From contig CAZUZI010000007.1 in assembly GCA_964625015.1 (NCBI GenBank), positions 1 to 40,945 on the forward strand: 40,945 nt of DNA, in the 5' to 3' direction. Positions 1 through 7,315 of the stretch are shown piece after piece. The DNA is from UBA5209 sp964625015. Its GTDB lineage: Bacteria; Patescibacteriota; Dojkabacteria; SC72. The notes under the pieces are model-generated. The model had not been told where the DNA came from and did no database searches. It worked only from the letters and a program-made list of their open reading frames with translations. The translations under genes were made by a program, and so were the position numbers. The first letter of the stretch is position 1. Every line of letters begins with the position of its first letter.

Positions 1-537
1 ATCCCGACCCTTTACATTCTCTCCAATTTTAAGACCATCTTTCTTGTATGCACATGGAATCAGAACTGATGGATCAACATTTGAAATAATTTTCTCTAGT
101 TTGTCATAATCAATAAATAATGAACCATTACCAATTGGAATAATCAATACATCTACATCACCAAGATCCTTAGTTTTAGATACATCAAAACTATTATCCA
201 AAAGACCCATATACACAATCCTAAGAGTAGATTCATCAATAATATAAAATGGAGAATCAATATCTCTCCTAATCATTACACCACCGATTTCAAATTCACC
301 AGGAGAAGCAACTTCAATGATACCCTCCCTATGATCAGGCTCAATCTTTTTTGACAAATCATTTTCAGAGAGAATATTTTCCTTCCCTATAAACTCGTTT
401 TCAGTAAAAAGTACTACATCACTTTTAACTTTGTTAAAACTCAATCCACTTTTCTGAAGAGCATGAGGGTCTGTAACGATAGATATATCACCTGCAGTAA
501 GCAGGAATGTAGACCAACCGATATTCTTTATCTTCAT
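1..537 (-). CDS. MBL-fold protein lacking the metal-binding motif (3' end cut by window)
   Basis: The reading frame starts at ATG 537 and runs off the left edge after 179 codons without a stop, so the C-terminus is missing. The N-terminus (MKIKNIGWSTFLLTAGDISI) and the later segments PGEFEIGGVMIR and LRIVYMGLLD follow the UlaG/COG2220 type of metallo-beta-lactamase fold. In active members the strand after the first DxG-like turn carries HxHxDH. Here the equivalent stretch reads VVLFTENEFIG and has no histidine, so zinc-dependent hydrolysis is unlikely in the visible part. The next gene upstream on the same strand is the CsoR-like regulator, 53 bases away. AT-rich -10-like hexamers (TAATAT or TATATT) lie 6-9 bases before the ATG, but no -35 is convincing. 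Fold assignment is moderately sure; the function is unknown. Confidence 0.6.
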   Translation of the reverse strand, partial: MKIKNIGWSTFLLTAGDISIVTDPHALQKSGLSFNKVKSDVVLFTENEFIGKENILSENDLSKKIEPDHREGIIEVASPGEFEIGGVMIRRDIDSPFYIIDESTLRIVYMGLLDNSFDVSKTKDLGDVDVLIIPIGNGSLFIDYDKLEKIISNVDPSVLIPCAYKKDGLKIGENVKGRD

Positions 538-590
538 ATAAACAATATATTAATGTTATTGGGCAGTATTTTGTAGAGTATATCAGATAA

Positions 591-812
591 TTAATCCGAT
601 AATCCAAGAGACTTCCTAACATCTTCAACCAAAGTTTCTTTCATCTGCTTTTTTACAAGTTCTAACTTTAAACTTTCAAGAGATGAAATAACCGCCTGGA
701 GTTGTGTCATAACCTTATCCTCATCATCATTTTTCACAATCATTCTCTTAATACCACCAACTTGACCCTCTATTCTACTGACTCTATTCTGTATTCTTTT
801 TGAATATTTCAT
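591..812 (-). CDS. CsoR/RcnR (DUF156) family regulator without the metal-binding residues
   Basis: This 73-residue, all-helical protein opens with RIQNRVSRIEGQVGGIKRMI, the hallmark of the DUF156 family of four-helix-bundle repressors (CsoR, RcnR, FrmR). Family members sense Cu(I), Ni/Co, sulfide or formaldehyde through a Cys-His-Cys set: Cys before the second-helix T-Q, then HxxxC in the ED-H-L-R-x-C segment. Here these positions read Glu (DEDKVMTQ), Gln and Thr (LVKKQMKETL), and the protein has no cysteine at all. DNA binding may persist but the classical ligand chemistry cannot. Length is slightly below the usual 85-100 residues. It is transcribed divergently from hsp20 from its own promoter at 822-850. 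No metal transporter or other typical target lies next to it. The family call is firm; the signal is unknown. Confidence 0.8.
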   Translation of the reverse strand: MKYSKRIQNRVSRIEGQVGGIKRMIVKNDDEDKVMTQLQAVISSLESLKLELVKKQMKETLVEDVRKSLGLSD

Positions 813-821
813 ATTTCACAT

Positions 822-850
822 AGTATATTTTTTTATCTTCATTAAATCAA
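822..850 (-). promoter_or_regulatory. sigma70-type promoter of the CsoR-like gene (leaderless arrangement)
   Basis: On the minus strand TTGATT (850-845) is followed after 17 bases by TATACT (827-822). The ATG at 812 begins only 9 bases further on, so a start site about 7 bases past the -10 would leave a leader of 2-3 bases at most. Confidence 0.65.
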
Positions 851-861
851 GTTATAGGTAC

Positions 862-890
862 TTGACACACTTAGCACTTGGCCTTATACT
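862..890 (+). promoter_or_regulatory. sigma70-type promoter of hsp20
   Basis: TTGACA (862-867), a 17-base spacer and TATACT (885-890) form a near-consensus promoter. The expected start is near 897, giving a leader of roughly 28 AT-rich bases without a Shine-Dalgarno sequence. The spacer and -10 are covered by the CIRCE-like inverted repeat at 871-897. Confidence 0.75.
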
Positions 891-897
891 CTGCTAA
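871..897. promoter_or_regulatory. CIRCE-like operator (candidate HrcA site)
   Basis: The site reads TTAGCACTT, 9 bases, CTCTGCTAA. The CIRCE consensus is TTAGCACTC-N9-GAGTGCTAA, so the spacing is exact, the outer arms TTAGCA/TGCTAA are perfect, and 14 of 18 arm positions agree (8/9 left, 6/9 right). It covers the spacer and the -10 of the hsp20 promoter, where a bound repressor would block RNA polymerase. hrcA itself is not in the window. Confidence 0.6.
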
Positions 898-925
898 TAG
901 TATCTAAATTTTTATTTAAAATTTT

Positions 926-1369
926 ATGAAAATTGTAAAAATAAATAAACCCAAGGATACATATTACACACCAATGAATTCGATAATAGATGAATTCTTT
1001 GGATATTCACCGCTAGCAAGATTCGATGACATATTCCCTGCATATGAAAACATATCTGCAGACATGTGGGAAGAGGATAATAAAATCTTTGTAAAAACCG
1101 CACTCCCAGGAATAAAAAAGGAAGATATAAACATCACAATTGATAAAGATACATTAACAATTGAGGGTAAATCCGAAGAAGAGAAAGAGGAAAAAGAGGA
1201 TAAGAAATATTACCTAAAGAATTTTAGTTCATACTCATACTCACAAAGATTTAATCTCCCTGCACACATAGATGCGGATAATGTCGAAGCAGAATTCAAG
1301 GATGGCGTATTAACAGTAAAACTTTCAAAAAGTAAAGAAGCTGAAAGCAAGAAGATAGAGATTAAGTAA
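926..1369 (+). CDS. small heat shock protein, Hsp20/alpha-crystallin family
   Basis: This is an ATP-independent holdase that binds unfolding proteins and hands them to Hsp70/Hsp100 systems. The 147-residue protein has the usual layout: a variable N-terminus (residues 1-45), an alpha-crystallin domain starting at about MWEEDNKIFVKTALPGI with the A-x-x-PG signature (PG at 61-62), a charged EEKEEKEDKK loop near 84-94, the closing GVLTV strand (127-131), and a C-terminal I-x-I motif (IEI, 144-146) used for oligomer assembly. Length is typical of bacterial class A Hsp20 proteins. It stands alone between its regulated promoter and a strong terminator at 1375-1415. The CIRCE-like site suggests HrcA control, which would make expression heat-inducible (inference). 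Confidence 0.93.
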   Translation: MKIVKINKPKDTYYTPMNSIIDEFFGYSPLARFDDIFPAYENISADMWEEDNKIFVKTALPGIKKEDINITIDKDTLTIEGKSEEEKEEKEDKKYYLKNFSSYSYSQRFNLPAHIDADNVEAEFKDGVLTVKLSKSKEAESKKIEIK

Positions 1370-1374
1370 TGAAT

Positions 1375-1415
1375 TACCCCAGCTATATTAAAAGGTATAG
1401 CTGGGGTATAATTTT
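1375..1415 (+). terminator. Rho-independent terminator of hsp20
   Basis: A perfect 13-bp stem (TACCCCAGCTATA 1375-1387 with TATAGCTGGGGTA 1396-1408) closes an 8-base loop and is followed by TAATTTT. It begins 5 bases after the hsp20 stop codon. The last bases of the 3' arm are also the start of the -10 box of the next gene. Confidence 0.88.
1407..1412 (+). promoter_or_regulatory. -10 box of the GH18 gene, embedded in the upstream terminator
   Basis: A consensus TATAAT lies exactly 6 bases before the ATG at 1419, which places the expected transcription start on the start codon. The matching -35 region (TATATT, 1384-1389) is weak and lies inside the terminator stem. Confidence 0.5.
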
Positions 1416-1418
1416 CTA

Positions 1419-2531
1419 ATGTCGAAAGAGAATATACTCTTGATAATTAGTACTATACTTTTCATTGCAATTGTTGCATTTTCGTCATATATTGTTTTTT
1501 CACGGATTGATAAAAACACTGAAAATAGCAAAGAAACAATAGAGGAACAAAAAAACGAAGAGGAATCTATACATCAAACAGAAGACAATTTCCCACCAAT
1601 AGAAACAGAATTCATATATGCTGCATGGATACCTGCATTTGATTTCACAAATGGATATGAAAGCCTAAAAGCAAGCAAAGACCTAATTAATGAGATTAAT
1701 CCAGTATTTTACGGAGTAAACAACGATGGCACACTCCTAAATCGTAAACCAGACGAAAGTACATTAAATGATTTTCTCTCATTCTGCTCTACTCAGAATA
1801 TCTCTGTTGTACCAACAATAGGATCATACGATTATAAAATAATTGGTAGCGTGCTCTCTTCAGAGGTATACATTGAGAAACATATTAATGAAATTGTTTC
1901 CGAAATTAATAAATACAACTACAGAGGAATAGATATAGATTATGAAAGGATAAGGACCGCAAATAGAGATGGATACTTACTTTTTCTTAAAAATCTTAAA
2001 ACTGAATTACAAAAACATAACAAAACACTCTCTGTAACAGTATTTGCAAAAACAAGAGATTCTTTAGTTGATACCCTTTATGTACAAGATTGGATAGAAA
2101 TCAGTAAAATTGCAGATACATTAAGAATAATGGCATATGACTACACTCTACAAACATCTACAAAACCTGGACCAATAGGACCATTAGAGTGGATTAATGA
2201 AGTATTACAATACGCGAATGGAAAAGTTCCATCTGAAAAAATAATATTAGGAATTCACCTATATGCCTACCTATGGAAGGGAGAGAAGGCATCTGCTTTA
2301 ACATACTCTTCTGTTTCTAAAATATTTGAGAACAGAAATATACAGAGAGAGTACAGAGAGGATATTGCAGAAGGATATGCTAAATACACATGTTCGGACG
2401 GCTCCGAATGCATACTTTATTATCAAACACCGGACGGGGTGAAAACAAGAGAGGAGATTGCTCGAAAAAAGAACCTTAAAGGAATTTCCTACTGGAGACT
2501 CGGTAACAACCCTGGCTTACTAGACCGATAG
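1419..2531 (+). CDS. membrane-anchored glycoside hydrolase family 18 protein
   Basis: The protein has an N-terminal membrane segment (about residues 6-27), an acidic, lysine-rich linker (about 30-60) and one GH18 TIM barrel. The catalytic DxxDxDxE signature appears as GIDIDYE, with the acid/base glutamate at residue 176 and aspartates at 172 and 174. The later MAYDYT and the terminal GISYWRLG strands are typical of the YaaH/spore-germination branch, which acts on peptidoglycan or GlcNAc polymers. No LysM repeats are present. Orientation predicts an extracytoplasmic catalytic domain. It is transcribed alone, apparently as a leaderless mRNA. A role in cell-wall turnover, or in attacking the wall of a host or neighbour, is inference; the substrate cannot be read from sequence. 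Confidence 0.85.
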   Translation: MSKENILLIISTILFIAIVAFSSYIVFSRIDKNTENSKETIEEQKNEEESIHQTEDNFPPIETEFIYAAWIPAFDFTNGYESLKASKDLINEINPVFYGVNNDGTLLNRKPDESTLNDFLSFCSTQNISVVPTIGSYDYKIIGSVLSSEVYIEKHINEIVSEINKYNYRGIDIDYERIRTANRDGYLLFLKNLKTELQKHNKTLSVTVFAKTRDSLVDTLYVQDWIEISKIADTLRIMAYDYTLQTSTKPGPIGPLEWINEVLQYANGKVPSEKIILGIHLYAYLWKGEKASALTYSSVSKIFENRNIQREYREDIAEGYAKYTCSDGSECILYYQTPDGVKTREEIARKKNLKGISYWRLGNNPGLLDR

Positions 2532-2595
2532 TGATTAATATTGCTAACAAAGCTAGTATCTTAAGTAACAAATTTCACCCTGGCTTTAATTAGTC

Positions 2596-2624
2596 TTGTA
2601 TCGATAGCTTTCATCTGATATAAT
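2596..2624 (+). promoter_or_regulatory. promoter of rpmE (extended -10)
   Basis: TTGTAT (2596-2601), 17 bases, TATAAT (2619-2624), preceded by TGA to form the extended -10 TGATATAAT. The ATG at 2635 is 10 bases past the -10, so the leader would be only a few bases. The same TGATATAATCC string precedes rpsU. Confidence 0.7.
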
Positions 2625-2634
2625 CCTATCCGTT

Positions 2635-2970
2635 ATGAAGAAGAACATTCATCCAAAATACAATAGTAAGTTAACAGTAGTTTGCTCATGTGGTAATACT
2701 TTTGTTACAGGTTCAACATTGGAACAAGATGTTTTAAATGTGGAGCTTTGTTCAAAGTGTCACCCATTCTATACAGGTGAGCAGAAAATTGTTGACACAG
2801 ACAATGTTGTAAAAAGATTCGAAGAGAGAGCGCAAAAAGCTTCTAAACTTTCATTTAGATCAAAAAGAGCAAAGATGGAAGCAAGAAAAGCAAAAAAAGA
2901 GAATACACCAAAGACATCCTCTACTCTCACACTTAAAGACATGCTTGCAAACGCAAACATTTCTAAGTAA
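2635..2970 (+). CDS. rpmE: 50S ribosomal protein bL31, zinc-ribbon form with C-terminal extension
   Basis: bL31 bridges the 50S and 30S subunits at the central protuberance. The start KKNIHPKY, the CSCG pair and the CSKCHPFYTG motif identify the zinc-binding (C+) form. The usual length is about 65-75 residues; this one has 111, because after the ribosomal core (ending near ERAQKAS) it carries a basic, lysine/arginine-rich tail of about 35-40 residues. The gene has its own promoter with almost no leader and is followed after 18 bases by prfA, so rpmE-prfA-prmC probably forms one transcription unit, an order common in bacteria. No Zur-like operator was noticed. Confidence 0.93.
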   Translation: MKKNIHPKYNSKLTVVCSCGNTFVTGSTLEQDVLNVELCSKCHPFYTGEQKIVDTDNVVKRFEERAQKASKLSFRSKRAKMEARKAKKENTPKTSSTLTLKDMLANANISK

Positions 2971-2988
2971 CAACCTCAACATACATTT

Positions 2989-4101
2989 ATGATATCATCC
3001 ATATATATGGACATACAGTTGATAAAGAAAAAATATCTTGAAAATTCTGCAAGGAAAGAGAAAGAGTTACTTGAAGAAAAGATGGCCAATGCACACAATA
3101 CGGGTGGAAATATGGGTCGGCTAAGCATTGATTTGGGTTATTACACAGTTCTTTCAGGATATATTGATCAAATTCTCAATTATGTAAAAAGGAATGAAGA
3201 AGCATCGGAAATGCTTAAAGAAGAAGATGATCATGATCTTTTAGAAATGGCCAGAACAGAAATTGATGAAACAGAGAAAGAAATTGAGGAGTTGGAGAAA
3301 GAAATAGCAAAGTTACAAATAGAGAGAGAGTTTGCAGATGAGGATGATAGCAGATCTGCAATCATTGAAATTAGGGCTGGGGCTGGTGGAGATGAAGCAT
3401 CTCTTTTTGCTGCAGATCTTTTCAGAATGTACAATGCATACGCTCAAAAGAACGGTTGGGACATTCACACGATTGATAGCTCAATTTCAGAAGGGGGTGG
3501 ATATAAAGAGGTGATTGCACAAATAAATGGTAAGAATGTCTATAAGAAACTTAAGTATGAAAGTGGTGTACATAGAGTTCAAAGGGTTCCTGTAACAGAG
3601 GCTTCTGGGAGAATACATACCTCTACAGCTTCTGTAGCTATCCTACCAGAAGCGAAAAGTATAGACATAGAGATTGACCCAGAAGATCTACGTATCGATG
3701 TAATGAGGGCATCTGGAGCCGGTGGGCAGTGTGTAAATAGAACAGACTCTGCAGTCAGAATTACACATATTCCAACAGGCATTGTAGTAAGCTGCCAAGA
3801 AACGAAACATCAAAGTCAGAATAAAGAGAAAGCAATGGCACTTCTCAGATCAAGATTGTACGAAAGGAAGAAAAGAGAGGAACAGGAAAAGAGATCTAAC
3901 ATGAGATCATCACAGATAGGATCAGGAATGAGAGCAGAAAAGATTAGAACATATAACTTTCCACAGAATAGGATAACTGACCATAGAATCAAAAAATCTT
4001 GGCATAATATTGAAGCAATACTTCATGGTGAAATAGACGATATGGTTGAAGATATATCAGAGAATATCCAATTAGAAATGCTTAAAGATGCAAAAGAGTA
4101 A
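2989..4101 (+). CDS. prfA: peptide chain release factor 1 (RF1)
   Basis: RF1 reads UAA and UAG in the ribosomal A site and triggers peptidyl-tRNA hydrolysis. The protein has a coiled-coil N-terminal domain, the P-x-T recognition motif as PVT (encoded at 3589-3597) that distinguishes RF1 from RF2, and the GGQ loop in RASGAGGQ (GGQ at 3721-3729). GAGGQ is followed by CVNRTDSAVRITH, where most bacteria have HVN. An alternative ATG at 3007 (MDIQLIKKKY) is equally plausible and would give 364 residues. The GGQ glutamine is the target of PrmC, whose gene overlaps this one by 14 bases and is probably translationally coupled. Confidence 0.96.
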   Translation: MISSIYMDIQLIKKKYLENSARKEKELLEEKMANAHNTGGNMGRLSIDLGYYTVLSGYIDQILNYVKRNEEASEMLKEEDDHDLLEMARTEIDETEKEIEELEKEIAKLQIEREFADEDDSRSAIIEIRAGAGGDEASLFAADLFRMYNAYAQKNGWDIHTIDSSISEGGGYKEVIAQINGKNVYKKLKYESGVHRVQRVPVTEASGRIHTSTASVAILPEAKSIDIEIDPEDLRIDVMRASGAGGQCVNRTDSAVRITHIPTGIVVSCQETKHQSQNKEKAMALLRSRLYERKKREEQEKRSNMRSSQIGSGMRAEKIRTYNFPQNRITDHRIKKSWHNIEAILHGEIDDMVEDISENIQLEMLKDAKE

Positions 4102-4894
4102 ACTATCTCAAATCTTTGATGTCCAGAAACTTTTACAAGATTTAGAGTATCCAGATTATAAAAGAATCTCCTTAGAGATAATTGAATTAATTGATACAAA
4201 GAGAATAAAAAGAGAGGAAATCTTTGCTAGATTAAATAATCATGAGCCTTGGGAATATATTAGAGGATATTGCGAATTCTGCGGTTTAAATTTTATTGTC
4301 AGCAAAGATACATTAATACCAAGAATAGAAACAGAACAGATTGTATATAACGTATTGGATATACTAAAAAAAGAAGATATAACAAATATTGTTGATGTTG
4401 GTACAGGCACAGGTTGTATCCCTATCTCTATAGCAAAACTTTGTAATCTCCCCCACTCCATATATGCAACAGATATCTCACATAATGCCCTAAAGATCGC
4501 AAAAGAGAATGAAAAAAATCTTCTTCAAACAAATTACATACACTGGATAGAAACAGACCTTATCAGTGATCTAAATATAGATGGTAGTACACTTTTTACA
4601 ATTAATCTTCCATATATTCCAACAAAGCAGTATGAGAAACTTGATAAAAGTGTAAGAAATTTTGAACCAAGGCTTGCACTTGATGGAGGGAAGAATGGAT
4701 TAATTCAATATGAGAAATTCTTTAAGCAATCAATATTAAAAAATATTAATACAAAATATATCATTCTTGAAACAGAAGAAACTATTTTCAATAATACTAT
4801 TGATCTAGTCAGAAAGTACTTTAAAGATACAAATATCTCTAAATTAAAAGATATTTATGGTAAAAATAGATTCTTACTAATTAGCTTCCACTAA
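4088..4894 (+). CDS. prmC: release factor glutamine N5-methyltransferase (HemK/PrmC)
   Basis: PrmC methylates the GGQ glutamine of release factors with S-adenosylmethionine. The 268-residue protein has a helical N-terminal RF-binding domain followed by a Rossmann methyltransferase domain with motif I IVDVGTGTGC (about 101-110). The catalytic N-P-P-Y motif is present as NLPY (173-176), a variant in the second position; Asn, Pro and Tyr are kept. Also recognisable are PRIETE (79-84) and the late FEPRLALDGG segment. The start lies inside prfA (14-base overlap), the usual partner arrangement. The 3' end overlaps the convergent htrA by 18 bases. Confidence 0.94.
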   Translation: MQKSKLSQIFDVQKLLQDLEYPDYKRISLEIIELIDTKRIKREEIFARLNNHEPWEYIRGYCEFCGLNFIVSKDTLIPRIETEQIVYNVLDILKKEDITNIVDVGTGTGCIPISIAKLCNLPHSIYATDISHNALKIAKENEKNLLQTNYIHWIETDLISDLNIDGSTLFTINLPYIPTKQYEKLDKSVRNFEPRLALDGGKNGLIQYEKFFKQSILKNINTKYIILETEETIFNNTIDLVRKYFKDTNISKLKDIYGKNRFLLISFH

Positions 4895-6031
4895 AGTAAC
4901 CTTCACAGTTCTTGTTTCTTTGTTATTCCACACATCAATTGTTAATTCGTCACCAACTTTAAATGATTGTATCAAAGAAGAGAATGAACTCTTTATCTCC
5001 TTACTATTAATTTTTACTAGAATATCACCATTCTTTATCCCTGCCTTAGCAGCAGGACCCTTTGGATCAACATTCATGATTAATGCCCCAGGAACTACAT
5101 CGTCATAATACATTGCATCGATTTCTGATACCATTTGATATGATATCCCAATATATGGCTTTATAAATTTACCGTATGTTCTGTATTCACTCAATCTTTG
5201 TTTAACAATATTTATTGGTAAAGCAAATGATATATTCTCTGCACCTGAACTAGTTGCGAAATTAACCCCAATCACCTTTCCTTCTGTACTAATTAATGGT
5301 CCACCTGAATTCCCGGGATTAACTGCAGCATCTGTTTGTATGACGTTCTCATATACTTTTGATGTAGAACCGAACCACCCTGAAGATGTTGTTACTGATC
5401 TACTTAACCCACTAATTACACCAGTTGTAACACTTCCAGCATATTCACCAAGAGGTGTACCTATCGCAATTACTGTTTGTCCAACAAGAAGAGCATCGGA
5501 ATCACCAAGTTCTAATGCATGTAGCTCCTTTGCATCTATCTTCAGAATTGCAATATCATTACTATCATCTCTTAAAATTTCTACAACATTATGCTGTTTT
5601 CCATCTGCAGTAATCACAACATATGTGGCAGATGTATCTGATACAACATGCTGATTTGTTATGATAAGGCCATTCGGATCTACTATAAAACCGGTACCAA
5701 TATTACTTACATCCTGTACAACGCCCTGCCCTCTTTGCAAGGAGACCTGTGTTACTGCAATACTAACAACAGATTGAGAAGACTCTTCAACAATATTTAT
5801 GACAACATTCTCTTCCTCAGTGACCGTAACATTTGGTTTTACTTGAGAATCAGTACTCTTATCATTCAAAAGGAATTCTCTAAGATCTGGAGAAAACCTC
5901 AAAGCTATTATTATAGTGGTAAACAGTAGGAGGAATACAGCAAGTACAGCAACTGTAAACCCAAGAATCCTAAAAGCTCTTGTAAACTTAGGTTTCTTTT
6001 GAACTTCCTTTATATTCTCTTCTTTATTCAT
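4877..6031 (-). CDS. membrane-anchored HtrA/DegP-type serine protease
   Basis: An S1C trypsin-like protease of envelope quality control. It has a cytoplasmic N-terminus of about 20 residues, one membrane segment (about 22-45), a protease domain with the catalytic triad His128 (TNQHVV), Asp159 (NDIAIL) and Ser242 (NPGNSGGPL), and one C-terminal PDZ domain (about 285-380) containing GPAAKAGIKNGDILVKIN. With one membrane helix and one PDZ domain it resembles DegS or Gram-positive HtrA rather than DegP. It lies 19 bases downstream of the Ctp protease gene on the same strand, so both are probably co-transcribed as an exported-protein quality-control pair. No Shine-Dalgarno sequence is visible. Confidence 0.93.
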   Translation of the reverse strand: MNKEENIKEVQKKPKFTRAFRILGFTVAVLAVFLLLFTTIIIALRFSPDLREFLLNDKSTDSQVKPNVTVTEEENVVINIVEESSQSVVSIAVTQVSLQRGQGVVQDVSNIGTGFIVDPNGLIITNQHVVSDTSATYVVITADGKQHNVVEILRDDSNDIAILKIDAKELHALELGDSDALLVGQTVIAIGTPLGEYAGSVTTGVISGLSRSVTTSSGWFGSTSKVYENVIQTDAAVNPGNSGGPLISTEGKVIGVNFATSSGAENISFALPINIVKQRLSEYRTYGKFIKPYIGISYQMVSEIDAMYYDDVVPGALIMNVDPKGPAAKAGIKNGDILVKINSKEIKSSFSSLIQSFKVGDELTIDVWNNKETRTVKVTLVEAN

Positions 6032-6050
6032 ATTAATAATATTTATTAAT

Positions 6051-7259
6051 TTATTTTTTTACTTCTTTAACAGCCTCTTCCATCTGTCTATCGAACCCCT
6101 TAACGAAGTCCTCTGTTGTATTCTTTACTTCCATATCAGGAACAATTGGGTTATCTCTGTTTAACCACTTTCCATCTGGAAGTAACCACTTTAATATGGT
6201 GACATGAAGACTTGCACCACTACTTAAATCAATCACACTCTGTGCAGTACCCTTTCCATACGTCTTAACTCCAAGAATCTCTGCCCTATCATTTTGCTGT
6301 AGTGCACCAGAGAATATTTCTGATGCAGAAGCACTACCCTCATCTACAAGAACAAGAACTTTTGTATCCGTTAATTTACCACCTTTCTTTGCTTTAAATT
6401 CGTTTACATTTCCATTACCATCTTGCTGTTTTGATATTAAAGTTCCCTCTTTCAAGAAATCACCCGCAGAATACACAGCCGCATCAAAATATCCACCAGG
6501 ATTACCCCTTAAATCTATTATTACTTTCTTAACTTTACTCTTTACGACCTCATCAACAACCTTATCCCAGTTACTACTCCACTCCACATATGATGAATCT
6601 GTAAACCTTGCGATATCTATTACAGCAATATTTTTGTTATCTACAAAAGATAGAGTCATACTAGGAACGGTAATCTCACCTCTTGTTATCTCTATATCAA
6701 CAGCTTCTAGATCCCCCTTATGAAGAATCTTTAACTTAACTTTTGTGCCAGCCTCTCCTCTAATCTTCTGAACTATGTCATATATATTGTCATTACTTTT
6801 TACTTCATAGCCATCTACAGCGAGAATATAGTCTCTTGCTCTAATACCTGCAGCCTTTGCAGGAGATCCATCTATTGGAGAAACAACAATTATATTCCCA
6901 TCCTCATACCCTAGTTCTGCACCAATACCTTCAAAATACTTACCTTCATTTGCCTGATTAAAATCCTCTGTCTCCTTTGGTGTTAAGAATATTGTAGCAG
7001 GATCATCATATGAGCTAACAAGTCCTTTAATTGCTCCATACATCATATCTTCATCAGACACCTTATCTTTCTCTACATATTTACTCTTCATAATGTTCCA
7101 GACCTCCCAGAACATATTCTGACTCACTTCTGGTTTACTTTGGAAAAGAGAAGTAGTTGGAATTTCAAAATTTCTTCCAAATACAACACCAAAAGAGAAA
7201 GATATTACAATTAAAACTACACCCCAAAATATTTTTGTACTTCCTTTGCTATTTGTCAT
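6051..7259 (-). CDS. S41 carboxyl-terminal processing protease (Ctp/Prc)
   Basis: A serine protease with a Ser-Lys dyad that trims or degrades exported proteins from the C-terminus. The 402-residue protein has an N-terminal signal anchor (about 11-28), a helical cap, a PDZ domain (about 105-185, with SPAKAAGIRARDYILAVDG) and the S41 core. The dyad is Ser311 in DEGSASASEIFSGAL and Lys336 in KTYGKGTAQ, separated by 25 residues as in E. coli Tsp. RGNPGG at 251-256 is also typical. It is the first gene of a likely two-gene operon with htrA. The 56 bases upstream separate it from the unassigned pair. Confidence 0.94.
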   Translation of the reverse strand: MTNSKGSTKIFWGVVLIVISFSFGVVFGRNFEIPTTSLFQSKPEVSQNMFWEVWNIMKSKYVEKDKVSDEDMMYGAIKGLVSSYDDPATIFLTPKETEDFNQANEGKYFEGIGAELGYEDGNIIVVSPIDGSPAKAAGIRARDYILAVDGYEVKSNDNIYDIVQKIRGEAGTKVKLKILHKGDLEAVDIEITRGEITVPSMTLSFVDNKNIAVIDIARFTDSSYVEWSSNWDKVVDEVVKSKVKKVIIDLRGNPGGYFDAAVYSAGDFLKEGTLISKQQDGNGNVNEFKAKKGGKLTDTKVLVLVDEGSASASEIFSGALQQNDRAEILGVKTYGKGTAQSVIDLSSGASLHVTILKWLLPDGKWLNRDNPIVPDMEVKNTTEDFVKGFDRQMEEAVKEVKK

Positions 7260-7315
7260 AACTTTAGTCCAAGAAAAATAATATATCTTAAAATTATATT
7301 ACCCAGATATCGGTA

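Noticed and set aside
7270..7305. AT-only hairpin with a short T tail between the unassigned pair and the Ctp gene
   Set aside because: The stem consists only of A-T pairs and is expected by chance in such AT-rich sequence; it may equally be part of a promoter.
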